This document shows positions 10,060-18,856 of a stretch of DNA of 64,000 bases, piece by piece. How positions within the stretch are numbered: the stretch's first letter is position 1; each line of letters begins with the position of its first letter. The notes under the pieces are model-generated. The model had not been told where the DNA came from, did not search any database, and worked only from the letters and a program-made list of their open reading frames with translations. A program made the position numbers and the translations under genes. Source of the stretch: Pseudoalteromonas distincta (GTDB taxonomy: Bacteria; Pseudomonadota; Gammaproteobacteria; Enterobacterales; Alteromonadaceae); assembly GCF_000814675.1 (NCBI RefSeq), contig NZ_JWIG01000015.1:124001-188000 (forward strand). The letters run 5' to 3'.

Positions 10060-11004
10060 TTAAACCAAGCGGTTGCGTGATTCACCTTTAGTAAATGCCG
10101 CAATATTTAAACTTACTTCATTAATTAAACGCACAATAGATTCAGTACTTGCCCATGCAATATGTGGAGTAAGTAATAAGTTATTGCCTGTGTAATTAGC
10201 AAGTGGATTTGAAGCTTCAGCAGGTTCTTTAGTTAGTACATCAACACCCGCTCCAGCAATTAGGTTTTGCTCAAGCGCTGTTGCTAAGTCGGCTTCGTTA
10301 ATAATACCACCACGTGCTGTATTAATAATTATAGCGCTTGGCTTCATCATTTTAAGCTCATTAAGTGCAATTAAATCACGTGTTTCATCTGTAAGCGGGC
10401 AGTGTACGCTGATTATATCGGCTGTTTTAATGACGTCTTCAAAAGGCGTACGACCATCACGACATTTAACCCCTTTGCGCTCTGCAACAATAACATTAGC
10501 GCCAAATGCCTCAGCCACTTTAGCAACGCCTTTGCCTAGTGTACCGCCGCCTATAATGGCAAATGTTTTACCTTGTAAGTCGTTAAAGCTGTAATCGAGT
10601 ATGCAAAACATTTCACTTTTTTGCCATGCGCCTTGCTGGCAATCTGCCTGATAGCGGTGGGTGTTACCCAGTAAGTTAGTAATTAAAGAAAACGTATGTT
10701 GAACAACTGAAGGGGTTGAGTAGCCAGCTACATTAGTTACGGCAATACCAAATTCTTTAGCGGCTTCTAAATCAACATTATTAGTACCGGTTGCACTTAC
10801 GCAAATTAATTTCAGCTGTGTTAGCTGACTAATCGTATCGCGATTCAAAACTGCTTTATTAGTGATTAATACATCAGCGCCTTGGCAATGCTCAATAACT
10901 TGCTCTGGGCTGGTAAGTTCATAAGTCGTTAATTTACCAAGTTGTTCTATACACGAAAGAGATGTTTTAGCTAACGTTGCGTTATCAAGAATAGTAATGT
11001 TCAT
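10060..11004 (-). CDS. D-2-hydroxyacid dehydrogenase (glycerate dehydrogenase-like)
   Basis: NAD(P)H-dependent oxidoreductase of 314 residues that interconverts a 2-keto acid and a D-2-hydroxy acid; closest in feel to hydroxypyruvate reductase/glycerate dehydrogenase, but the substrate cannot be read from sequence. The Rossmann domain has GGGTLGKGVAK (about 163-173). Catalytic-domain signatures are visible: VSATGTNNVD, INTARGGIINE with the catalytic Arg, a Glu in LTKEPAE, and the catalytic His in LTPHIAWAS near the C-terminus. It is monocistronic, divergent from the acyltransferase gene. Confidence 0.92.
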   Translation of the reverse strand: MNITILDNATLAKTSLSCIEQLGKLTTYELTSPEQVIEHCQGADVLITNKAVLNRDTISQLTQLKLICVSATGTNNVDLEAAKEFGIAVTNVAGYSTPSVVQHTFSLITNLLGNTHRYQADCQQGAWQKSEMFCILDYSFNDLQGKTFAIIGGGTLGKGVAKVAEAFGANVIVAERKGVKCRDGRTPFEDVIKTADIISVHCPLTDETRDLIALNELKMMKPSAIIINTARGGIINEADLATALEQNLIAGAGVDVLTKEPAEASNPLANYTGNNLLLTPHIAWASTESIVRLINEVSLNIAAFTKGESRNRLV

Positions 11005-11304
11005 TATGAGCCCTAAAATAAGTGGATCTGAAAGAGTTAAAATCGTAAAAAAGAGGCTTACGATCCATCAAAAATCTAAAATATAGGCTTAAGGTACTAC
11101 GAAAGAAAGGCTTTGTTAATGGTATTACTACCAAATGATTAGAGGGCTATGTAGTAGTGGTCTGCCCACTAACAGATTGAGAACATGGTATTTTGCTAGA
11201 CTGATCAGTTTTATTGCACTTATAAGCAAGCCTATGGTCATAGAAGGTAATTAAACTCGGCTTTAAAGCAGGTTGCTAAAATAAAAAATCGTTTTTTTGG
11301 TTAT
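11005..11304. other. Intergenic region upstream of the acyltransferase promoter
   Basis: About 300 bp between divergent genes. It is AT-rich with no credible ORF, RNA gene or strong repeat that I can see. The only clear signals in the whole gap are the promoter at 11305-11333 and the leader hairpin just after it. Confidence 0.4.
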
Positions 11305-11333
11305 TTCGCATTTTAGATTGGCTGAGTTATAAT
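11305..11333 (+). promoter_or_regulatory. Sigma-70-type promoter of the acyltransferase gene
   Basis: A perfect -10 box TATAAT (11328-11333) follows a -35-like TTCGCA (11305-11310, 4 of 6 consensus matches) with the ideal 17-bp spacer. Transcription should begin near 11340, some 50 nt before the ATG at 11394. Confidence 0.6.
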
Positions 11334-11348
11334 CGGATATAGACATAA

Positions 11349-11376
11349 ACGGTGCGCTTTAGCGTGCCGTTTTTTA
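11349..11376 (+). promoter_or_regulatory. Leader hairpin with T-run (possible attenuator)
   Basis: ACGGTGCGC pairs with GCGTGCCGT (two G-U pairs) around a TTTA loop and is followed directly by six T residues, the form of an intrinsic terminator. It lies between the promoter's expected start site and the ATG at 11394, so it would act on this gene's own leader. Attenuation is inferred. Confidence 0.5.
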
Positions 11377-11393
11377 ACATTGTAGATGTAGTA

Positions 11394-12527
11394 ATGAGTG
11401 AATTAGAAGATAAATACGCAGATATACGCCCATACAACGACGACGAAGTTGCGGCGTCGCTTACACGTTTGATTAACGATGATGCGTTTATTGATGTAAT
11501 AGCAAAGTATAATTTACCGCGCTTTTTATCGGCAGTGCCTTTTATTGCACGTCCAATGGTAAGAAGTCAGTTACGCAAAAAATGGGGCAAAGTAAGCACC
11601 GTTGAAGATGTGCAAAATGAAGTGGCGCAATACTTAGATAAACTAGTGAAGCGCACCACATCAAAAGTTACCTTTTCTGGGCTAGAGCAGTTAGACGCTA
11701 ATCAGGCCTATTTATTTATTTCAAACCACAGAGACATAGTGCTTGATCCTGCATTAGTTAATTGGGGTTTATATCAGCATAAAATGAAAACAGTGCGTAT
11801 TGCTATTGGCGATAATTTATTGCAAATACCTTACATTACTGAGCTTATGCGTTTAAATAAAAGTTTCATTGTTAAGCGCTCTGCTAAAGCACCAAAAGAA
11901 ATGTTAAAAGCATTAACCCAGTTATCGTCATATATCTATGACTCTTTAATCGGTGGAAATTCTATTTGGATTGCACAAAAAGAAGGGCGTGCAAAAGACG
12001 GTTTTGATCAAACAGATCCTGCCCTTTTAAAAATGTTGCAATTAAATGGACGTAAACAAAAGAAAGAATTTGGCGATTATATTAAAGAGTTAAAAATAGT
12101 GCCTGTTTCTATTTCTTATCAATATGAACCGTGTGCAATTGCTAAGGCTAAAGAGCTTTATCATAAACAGCATCATGGTGAATATATTAAGTCAGCGGGT
12201 GAAGATATTGCCAGTATTGTTGAAGGTTTTAGTTCAGCTAAAGGGCATGTGCATTTAGCATTTGGACAGCCAATCGAATCTAAATGTGATAGTGCTGAAG
12301 AGCTTGCTAAAACAATTGATAGGCAAATTGTAGATTCGTTTTATTTGCACCCAGGTAATTACATTGCTGGTGGCTGTAAAGAGGCGGTAATAGACTCTCC
12401 AGATACAGCGACGTTTGAACAGCGTTTAGCCTGTGTACCAGAAGAGTTAAAACCGTTAGTGCTGGCCATGTACGCTAAGCCATTTCACCGTAAAACAGAG
12501 ATAAATACCAATAGCTGTGAGTATTAA
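11394..12527 (+). CDS. PlsC-domain glycerolipid acyltransferase family protein
   Basis: Protein of 377 residues with a lysophospholipid acyltransferase domain: the acyl-transfer motif NHRDIVLD (HX4D) near residue 110, a substrate-binding stretch IWIAQKEGRAKDG, and a family-typical VPVSISY segment. It probably transfers a fatty acyl group to a glycerol-phosphate-type acceptor at the inner membrane, but it is larger than PlsC and its substrate is unknown. An upstream in-frame GTG (11352) lies within a leader hairpin and adds unconvincing residues; I prefer ATG 11394 (MSELEDKYADIRPY). It ends at an intrinsic terminator. A separate canonical plsC lies at 51.7 kb. Confidence 0.85.
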   Translation: MSELEDKYADIRPYNDDEVAASLTRLINDDAFIDVIAKYNLPRFLSAVPFIARPMVRSQLRKKWGKVSTVEDVQNEVAQYLDKLVKRTTSKVTFSGLEQLDANQAYLFISNHRDIVLDPALVNWGLYQHKMKTVRIAIGDNLLQIPYITELMRLNKSFIVKRSAKAPKEMLKALTQLSSYIYDSLIGGNSIWIAQKEGRAKDGFDQTDPALLKMLQLNGRKQKKEFGDYIKELKIVPVSISYQYEPCAIAKAKELYHKQHHGEYIKSAGEDIASIVEGFSSAKGHVHLAFGQPIESKCDSAEELAKTIDRQIVDSFYLHPGNYIAGGCKEAVIDSPDTATFEQRLACVPEELKPLVLAMYAKPFHRKTEINTNSCEY

Positions 12528-12548
12528 TAATCCCAGCTCAACAAAACT

Positions 12549-12578
12549 AAGCAGCAATTAAATTGCTGCTTTTTTTTT
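12549..12578 (+). terminator. Intrinsic terminator after the acyltransferase gene
   Basis: GCAGCAAT and ATTGCTGC form a perfect 8-bp stem with a 3-nt loop, followed by nine T residues. Confidence 0.9.
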
Positions 12579-12632
12579 GCTCAAAAATAACGCTATACTA
12601 ATACCTCCTCTTCAACTGGGCGGTACTTATGC

Positions 12633-12878
12633 ATGCAACAAATTGAAATATTTGATATTCCAAGTCCTTGCAAAAGTATTTGCTTAGTTAACAACAGAGG
12701 ATATTGCAAAGGGTGTTATCGTAGTCGGGATGAGCGCTTTTCGTGGAATACCTTATCGAACGACCAAAAAAAGAAGGTGCTTAGTTTGTGCCAGCAGCGC
12801 TACAAGCGCTACCTTCAAAAAAAGCAGCAAAATGCAGTGCCAAGCACGCAGGCGCAGCAGCAAGGGTTCGACTTTTAA
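12633..12878 (+). CDS. DUF1289 family small cysteine-rich protein
   Basis: An 81-residue protein with the DUF1289 (YdhL-like) pattern: SPCKSIC, GYCKGCYRSRDE and a following W, with four Cys in CxxxC/CxxC spacing near residues 13-30 that suggest a bound metal. The rest is basic and glutamine-rich. Function is unknown. A nearby ATG at 12629 runs into a stop after five codons, so ATG 12633 is the start. The last 4 bp overlap the convergent gene on the other strand. Confidence 0.88.
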   Translation: MQQIEIFDIPSPCKSICLVNNRGYCKGCYRSRDERFSWNTLSNDQKKKVLSLCQQRYKRYLQKKQQNAVPSTQAQQQGFDF

Positions 12879-13573
12879 AAGCTCAATCCATATTTGGCTC
12901 TTAGTGCGTACACAGTGCCATTGTTAGCTAAATTAATTAATGACGTTTTAAGCTTTTCTACTAAGTTTTCATTACGTTTATTTAAATAATGATAAAGCGG
13001 ATAAGTATTCAACACTTCTTTTACAAAACAGCCTTGAGGTGACGGGAGCTCATTGTTTTGCATTATAAAGTTAATCATTAAAGCTCCCTGTACTTTTTTC
13101 TGAGCAAGCAAATTAAGTTGGGTATTCATGCTTTTAACTTTAATAATATTCCCTGCAAACTGTGTGCTTGCTAAATAATGTTCTTGCACAGGGTAGCCAT
13201 CAACAATTGCGACGCTATCGAGCTGTTCTAAACTGTTAGGTAAACAGTTTTTATATAATACTAAGTCAAACTTAAATAGCTCATAATCGACTCTAATTAA
13301 GTTTTCGTAATTTTCTTCAATGCTTGCATCTCTTCCTAACTGGCCATCAAGTACGCCATTATTTGCAGCGAGCAAAGCATTTTGGTGACTAAAATCGATT
13401 ATATGTATTTTAAAACCGATATCTGCGTATGCTAACTTTAATAGCTCTAAGGCATAATCAGCTTGAGGTGTACTTTGCGGACGATTAAAAGTGAGGTTGT
13501 ATTGATGACTAAAACAAGAGGCACTAAAAAATAAATTTACCAATAATAACAAGATACTAAAATGTCTATTCAT
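12875..13573 (-). CDS. Periplasmic solute-binding-like protein (SBP family 3)
   Basis: Secreted protein of 232 residues with a signal peptide (MNRHFSILLLLVNLFFSASCFS). The mature part reads like a short type-3 solute-binding protein: YALELLKLAYADIGFKI, a central LDGQLGRDASIEENYENLIRV segment, and a closing LINLANNGTVYALRAKYGL helix. No ABC permease or ATPase lies nearby, so it may be an orphan sensor or binding protein rather than a transporter subunit. ATG 13573 with a GGA-containing Shine-Dalgarno is preferred to TTG 13585. Confidence 0.72.
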   Translation of the reverse strand: MNRHFSILLLLVNLFFSASCFSHQYNLTFNRPQSTPQADYALELLKLAYADIGFKIHIIDFSHQNALLAANNGVLDGQLGRDASIEENYENLIRVDYELFKFDLVLYKNCLPNSLEQLDSVAIVDGYPVQEHYLASTQFAGNIIKVKSMNTQLNLLAQKKVQGALMINFIMQNNELPSPQGCFVKEVLNTYPLYHYLNKRNENLVEKLKTSLINLANNGTVYALRAKYGLSF

Positions 13574-13692
13574 TATCAGTTCCAATTACTACAGAAATAA
13601 ATAAAATAAGACGCGTATAATAACAAGGAGATTACCTCTTGCCCAGTTTAGAGGGGAAATCAAATAATCTTAAAAGCGAATGAGGAAGTATT

Positions 13693-13896
13693 GTGAGTTT
13701 TAATTTATGCCTATTACCACGTGAAGAAAAATATCAAATTCAGTTAGATTATGAAGCGTCTTTTTGGGCGTATCAAATTAAGCGTAATAAAAAAACGAGA
13801 GAGCAAGTTTACAACACAATCCACAGCCGCCCAATGGCAGAGCAAATGGTTTTGAAACAAAAGTTTGAACAGTATTTAGCGCTAATGCTTAGCTAA
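13693..13896 (+). CDS. DUF3283 family small protein
   Basis: A 67-residue protein beginning at GTG (MSFNLCLLPREEKYQIQLDY), with GAGGAAG a few bases upstream as Shine-Dalgarno. The sequence (FWAYQIKRNKKTREQVYNTI and the closing QKFEQYLALMLS) matches my memory of DUF3283, a short helical family of marine gammaproteobacteria with no known role. It has no signal peptide or membrane segment. The next gene follows after 14 bp, so the two may be co-transcribed. Confidence 0.72.
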   Translation: MSFNLCLLPREEKYQIQLDYEASFWAYQIKRNKKTREQVYNTIHSRPMAEQMVLKQKFEQYLALMLS

Positions 13897-13910
13897 ATAT
13901 CGATATAAAA

Positions 13911-14312
13911 ATGTATAAAGTTGAAGTGTTAAATGAACTAAAAACCCCACTTGTGAATAAATTTTACAAAAAGCACAGCGTAAGAGGGCGTGCTAATAAG
14001 CAAGATAAGGTATGGGTTACTTACTATAATAATGAAATAGTGGCAGCATGTAGGTTACAAGATAAAATAGAGTTTTTATTTTTATCTACCATGTTTGTTG
14101 CGCTGGAACATCGCGGTAAAGGGATTGCAAAACAATTGCTTTCAACACTCTTAAAGTCGCAAAATAGAGAGATAAAGACCTTCGCATATGGAAACGTAGC
14201 TGATTTATATTGTGCTATTGGTTTTAACCAGGTGTTAACATATACTCTTGCTTTACAAGTACTTTTTGATACTTACAAACATCGAAATATAGTCGCTCTA
14301 GAGTACCCATAA
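13911..14312 (+). CDS. GNAT family N-acetyltransferase
   Basis: A 133-residue acetyl-CoA-dependent acyltransferase. The pyrophosphate-binding motif is FVALEHRGKGIAKQLL (the R-G-K-G-I-A loop), preceded by the FLFLSTM strand and followed by KTFAYGNVADLYCAIGFNQV, typical of the GNAT fold. Substrate is unknown. No clear Shine-Dalgarno is visible, and it sits 14 bp after the DUF3283 gene. Confidence 0.85.
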   Translation: MYKVEVLNELKTPLVNKFYKKHSVRGRANKQDKVWVTYYNNEIVAACRLQDKIEFLFLSTMFVALEHRGKGIAKQLLSTLLKSQNREIKTFAYGNVADLYCAIGFNQVLTYTLALQVLFDTYKHRNIVALEYP

Positions 14313-14337
14313 TAATAAATAATAATATGGAATAAGC

Positions 14338-17300
14338 ATGAGTAAATGCGTTAATGGGATCATTAGTTGCTTTGTAGTTTTAATAACTATTCTAAGTTGC
14401 CAAGTAGGGGCACAAGTAAAACGTTTATCTCCAAGCGAAGGCTTATCGCAAAGCTACGTTAATACAATGCTTATAGACACTAACGGTTACCTTTGGCTTT
14501 CGACAGAGGCCGGGCTTAATCGTTATGATGGCTATCAAGTTATTCCAATAAATGGCCCTAATGGTGAGTTAGAAGAGGCGATCATCGATCGTATTTACCA
14601 AGACCCTCAAGGACACATTTGGATTGCCTCGTTACTTGCAGGCCTATTTAGGTACGACCCCGTAACAGATTCATATCAGCAATTCCTAGAAAAACCTACC
14701 AGTGAAGAAGAAATTATCAATCAGTCTGTTTTTAGTATGGTGGCCGTTGATAAAAAAACACTTTGGATTGGGCGAGGCCGCGATTTTGCAAAGCTTGATA
14801 TAGCAACCGGAAAAATAACAACTATTTTTGAGCTGCCTGCTAAATATAAAAATACCCTTGTGAGAAAGCTGTTTGCCTACAATGGTTATATATTTATAGG
14901 TACAAGCCATGGCGCATACGTATTTGATATTGCCACAGAGCAAGTTAGACCTCTACAGCATTTAAAAGGTGAAGCTGAACATATTTACCAAAATAATGTT
15001 AAGTCGTTCGCATTAGGTGAAAATAAACAACTGTTAGTCGGGGCGGTACAAGGCTTATACGAAGTTGATATTAGTAACTTATCAAAAATGTTTGAACGCC
15101 CAGATTTACCTTTTAAAAGTAAAGTATTACTAAGTGACTTAAATGTTTGGACCATAGTAAACGAACACGGAACAATAGATTTAGCTACCGACAAAGGCTT
15201 GTTTAAATTTGATTTAAACACCGGGGAGATGATTAAAAACACTCGAATAGCCCAAAGTAAGTACACACTTGCCGATACCAGTATTATTGATATGGCAAAA
15301 GATAAATCGGGTGGTACGTGGGTTGCGACTAAAACCGACGGTGCGTTTTACTTATCTCACGACAGCTATCATTTTAATAATGTCGATGGCACTTTGCTCG
15401 GGGGGGATGGTTTATCGCATCACTCTATCTGGGGGATTACCGAATATAAAGATAAGCTTTGGCTTGCAACGCATAACGGTATTACCGAGGTTGATTTAAA
15501 AACAAATATTGGTAAAGCTTATTTAAAAGACTACAAAGTCGACTTACTCACCACTGAGTTTACCGTATATGAAATAACGCCCTATAAAGATAATTTATGG
15601 CTTTATACAAACCGTGGTTTATTTATTTTTGACCCTGTAACGCATCAAGTTAGCGAACCTAAAGTGCATAATCCTGCTGATCAAGAGCTAATTACTGGTA
15701 GAGTGCATGGCGTTACACTAATGCCAAATGGCGATCTATACTTTGTACACTCAGATCATGGGGTATTTATATACAATATAGATTCTCAAGTAATAACGCG
15801 TTTGGGTGGCCAGTTTGATCAGTTTGAACCCTTTTTAGCTCATGGCTTTTTACCTGCGCTGAGCAATAAACCAGATTCACCATTATTTTTTAATGCCGGT
15901 ATTTTATATCAAGTAAACCCAAGTGATTTAGCACTTAAAATGATTTACAAAGTGCCAAAACAGCACGAAAACGTAGCCATTAGCGTGCTTTCTTATTTAA
16001 TTGATAACAACAATATATTGTGGATATCACTTTCTAATTTTGGCTTGATAGGCCTTGACGCATCTACTTATCAATTAGTACATACAATCGATTTAGAGAA
16101 GAATAAATTAGGCACATTGCTTTACGATATGGTGCTAGATGATGATGGCATGATCTGGATGAGTAGCCATAAAGGCATTTGGCGATTAAACCCAGAAACA
16201 CTTCATTTTCAACAATTTTCTACGTCAGAAGGGCTACTCTCTGCTGAGTTTAATAGTAATGCCATGGCACAGCTCAAAGATGGCCATATTGCGTATGGTA
16301 GCTTAAAAGGTTTTACTTATTTTCACCCAATGGAAAACCAAAATTACCAATCACTTATTGATCACGTAAATATTACGCGAGTTGATTTAATGTCACGAGA
16401 TCTATCGCTTGATTTAAAACAGCCGCTCAACGAAGTTGTGTTAAACCATGATGATATTGGGCTTGAAGTAGCATTTTCGGCCATGGCATTTAGTAATCAA
16501 GAACGCATCATTTATGAGTATCAACTCGATAACGGACAAAAAAGTTATACTCGAAATAACAACCGCGTATTGTTTCCAAAATTGAATCCAGGTAATTACC
16601 AATTAAAAGTTTGGGCTAAAGATCCCCTGACTGGCGAATATACCTCGCCTGCTATTTTAAAAATAAAAGTAAAGTATCCGCTTTGGCGTGCACCTTATTT
16701 TATGGTGCTTTACGCCATGCTGTTTATTGGTTTTGTTGCTATGTGGGTTATGCGCCGTAATAAAATTCAGCGTATTTTATTGGCAGCAAATAAAGAAAGT
16801 AAAGAAAGCGAAGCGCGTTTAAAATTAGCGCTTGAAGGCAGCGAATCGGGTGTATGGGATTGGGAGTCGAGCAATCCAAGCATTTACCAACCTCGCTTAG
16901 CGAGTGAGTTAGGCTACGAAAATGAAACCGTAAGCCTTGATGAATATTTATCTAAAATTCATCCGCAAGATAAACAATTATTTCGCTTAGAGTGGCTTGA
17001 GTTTTTATCTACTGATAAAGGTTACTTTAATTGTACTTATCGCCTGCGTCATGCAAAAGGCTATTGGCGCTGGTATAAGGACTTTGGAAAAGTAGTGGAG
17101 TGGGATGATAAAACACCACAAAAAGTAGCGGGAACTTATACAAATATGACCCGTGAGATGGTGTTTGAAGAGCATGCTTTACTATTTACGGCAGCGTTTG
17201 AGCAAACGCGTGATTGGGTGTTTATACTCGATAAAAACTTAAATATTCGGGCTTCTAATAAATCACTGCAAACCGCCTTTAACTTCTCCGCAGAGTCGTT

Positions 17301-18840
17301 ATCTAGCCGGACTTTAAATTTAGGTATATCGCGCAGCAATCGTTTTGATTATTTACGTATTATGCAAAAGCTATCTGTTGGGGAGCATTTTTCGTGTGAA
17401 GACAGTGTGGTTTTAGCTAATGGTGAATCGCGTCATGTACTTGTGAAAATAAGTGCAGTGGCCGATAACGAGCAGCGCCTTAATAGTTATGTCATTATTT
17501 TAACCGATATAAACGCACAAAAATCAGCTGAAAACGAACTGCACTTATTGGCCAACTACGATGCCTTAACTGGGCTGCCAAATCGTACATTATTTAATGA
17601 CCGCGTTGAACACGCCCTTGAACAAGCAAAACTGCATGGATGCAAAGTGGCTTTGTTACATATCAATATTAAACGTTTTAAATACTTTAATGACTCATTA
17701 GGGCACGAAGCGGCTGATGAGTTAATTAAAGAAGTTGCTGAGCGCTTAAAGTGCTCTTTGCGACCATCGGATAGTGTTGCGCGATTTGGTGGCGATGAGT
17801 TTGTTGTACTAGTAGAAGATATTCATCAGATAGAGCAAGTACTTATAATATGCACTAAGTTGATGGATTGCGTGAATCAAAATATTGCGATTAATGGTCA
17901 AGTTGTAAACGTTAATTTAAGTATTGGTGTGTCGATATCGCCAGATGACGCAGAGCAAGGCCCCGCACTTTTAAAAGCTGCAAGCATAGCGTTATATCAT
18001 GCAAAAGACTCTTTAGAAGGGCGCTACCAGTTTTATAAGCAAGAGATGAATCAGCATGTTCAAAGAGCGCTGCATCTTGAATCTCAGCTTACTAGAGCGT
18101 ATCAAGAAGAAGAGTTTTGTAATTATTATCAGCCTATTATTAATGCTAAGAGCCAAAAAACAGAAGGTTTTGAAGTACTGCTGCGTTGGCCCGAAAATAA
18201 ACTAGTACAAACTCAAGAGTTTTCGCTGGCTGCAGAGGGGATAGGCTTAATTACAAAAATTATGCTGCAGACCTTTGCGCGCGCTTTATTGGAGTTAAAA
18301 GAGTGGCGAAAAGCCTCACCTAACCTGTATTTATCTATTAACTTATCGGCACTAGATTTTGAGTTTAAAGAACTCGTACCTGAAATTAAAAAAGCGTTAA
18401 ATAATTCAGGTGTATCATCTGAGGCAATTGTTTTTGAAATAACCGAATCAATATTAATGCGTGATTCAAAAGAAGCGCTGCACAGCATGGAACAGCTTAA
18501 AAAGTTGGGTTGTAGATTGTACATGGATGATTTTGGCACGGGTTACGCATCGCTTACTTATTTAAAACGTTTTCCTATTGATGTACTCAAAATAGATAGA
18601 AGCTTTGTACAAGACATAGGCATAGACTCTGATGATGAGGCCATTATCCAATCAACACTAGCGCTTGCAGATAGTTTAGGCAAAGAGTGTGTCGCTGAAG
18701 GCGTAGAAAGCTCGCATCAACTTGCTTTTTTAAAGGCGAGAGGGTGCAAGCATTTCCAAGGGTATTTATTTAGTAAACCGGTACCTAATACCGAAGTACT
18801 CGCGCTTATTAATCGCGATTGGAGTGATATATTTAATTAA
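14338..18840 (+). CDS. Propeller-sensor PAS-GGDEF-EAL protein, likely c-di-GMP phosphodiesterase
   Basis: Membrane sensor of 1500 residues. It has a signal peptide (1-26), a periplasmic two-component-regulator-type beta-propeller (about 30-690, many GYLWLST/GHIWIAS/GMIWMSS blades), a Y_Y_Y domain (about 700-765), one TM (about 777-797), two PAS regions (about 825-1055), GGDEF and EAL. The GGDEF loop is intact at 1151-1155 with I-site RPSD at 1142-1145. However, the metal-site segment reads INIKRFKYFND where active cyclases have an I-D-x-D pattern, so cyclase activity is doubtful. The EAL half keeps EVL (1279), NLSALDF, EITES, DDFGTGYASL, KIDRSFV and EGVES, so hydrolysis of c-di-GMP is likely. 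Ligand unknown. It is convergent with the channel gene, 16 bp away, with no visible terminator. Confidence 0.94.
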   Translation: MSKCVNGIISCFVVLITILSCQVGAQVKRLSPSEGLSQSYVNTMLIDTNGYLWLSTEAGLNRYDGYQVIPINGPNGELEEAIIDRIYQDPQGHIWIASLLAGLFRYDPVTDSYQQFLEKPTSEEEIINQSVFSMVAVDKKTLWIGRGRDFAKLDIATGKITTIFELPAKYKNTLVRKLFAYNGYIFIGTSHGAYVFDIATEQVRPLQHLKGEAEHIYQNNVKSFALGENKQLLVGAVQGLYEVDISNLSKMFERPDLPFKSKVLLSDLNVWTIVNEHGTIDLATDKGLFKFDLNTGEMIKNTRIAQSKYTLADTSIIDMAKDKSGGTWVATKTDGAFYLSHDSYHFNNVDGTLLGGDGLSHHSIWGITEYKDKLWLATHNGITEVDLKTNIGKAYLKDYKVDLLTTEFTVYEITPYKDNLWLYTNRGLFIFDPVTHQVSEPKVHNPADQELITGRVHGVTLMPNGDLYFVHSDHGVFIYNIDSQVITRLGGQFDQFEPFLAHGFLPALSNKPDSPLFFNAGILYQVNPSDLALKMIYKVPKQHENVAISVLSYLIDNNNILWISLSNFGLIGLDASTYQLVHTIDLEKNKLGTLLYDMVLDDDGMIWMSSHKGIWRLNPETLHFQQFSTSEGLLSAEFNSNAMAQLKDGHIAYGSLKGFTYFHPMENQNYQSLIDHVNITRVDLMSRDLSLDLKQPLNEVVLNHDDIGLEVAFSAMAFSNQERIIYEYQLDNGQKSYTRNNNRVLFPKLNPGNYQLKVWAKDPLTGEYTSPAILKIKVKYPLWRAPYFMVLYAMLFIGFVAMWVMRRNKIQRILLAANKESKESEARLKLALEGSESGVWDWESSNPSIYQPRLASELGYENETVSLDEYLSKIHPQDKQLFRLEWLEFLSTDKGYFNCTYRLRHAKGYWRWYKDFGKVVEWDDKTPQKVAGTYTNMTREMVFEEHALLFTAAFEQTRDWVFILDKNLNIRASNKSLQTAFNFSAESLSSRTLNLGISRSNRFDYLRIMQKLSVGEHFSCEDSVVLANGESRHVLVKISAVADNEQRLNSYVIILTDINAQKSAENELHLLANYDALTGLPNRTLFNDRVEHALEQAKLHGCKVALLHINIKRFKYFNDSLGHEAADELIKEVAERLKCSLRPSDSVARFGGDEFVVLVEDIHQIEQVLIICTKLMDCVNQNIAINGQVVNVNLSIGVSISPDDAEQGPALLKAASIALYHAKDSLEGRYQFYKQEMNQHVQRALHLESQLTRAYQEEEFCNYYQPIINAKSQKTEGFEVLLRWPENKLVQTQEFSLAAEGIGLITKIMLQTFARALLELKEWRKASPNLYLSINLSALDFEFKELVPEIKKALNNSGVSSEAIVFEITESILMRDSKEALHSMEQLKKLGCRLYMDDFGTGYASLTYLKRFPIDVLKIDRSFVQDIGIDSDDEAIIQSTLALADSLGKECVAEGVESSHQLAFLKARGCKHFQGYLFSKPVPNTEVLALINRDWSDIFN

Positions 18841-18856
18841 TAATAGCAGTACTTAT

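Noticed and set aside
11352..11393. GTG 11352 as start of the acyltransferase
   Set aside because: The added codons come from the leader hairpin and give no family-like N-terminus; ATG 11394 fits better.
12730..12927. A 65-codon + strand ORF overlapping the DUF1289 gene
   Set aside because: It lies in another frame of a clearly conserved gene, has no homology I can recognise and lacks a Shine-Dalgarno.
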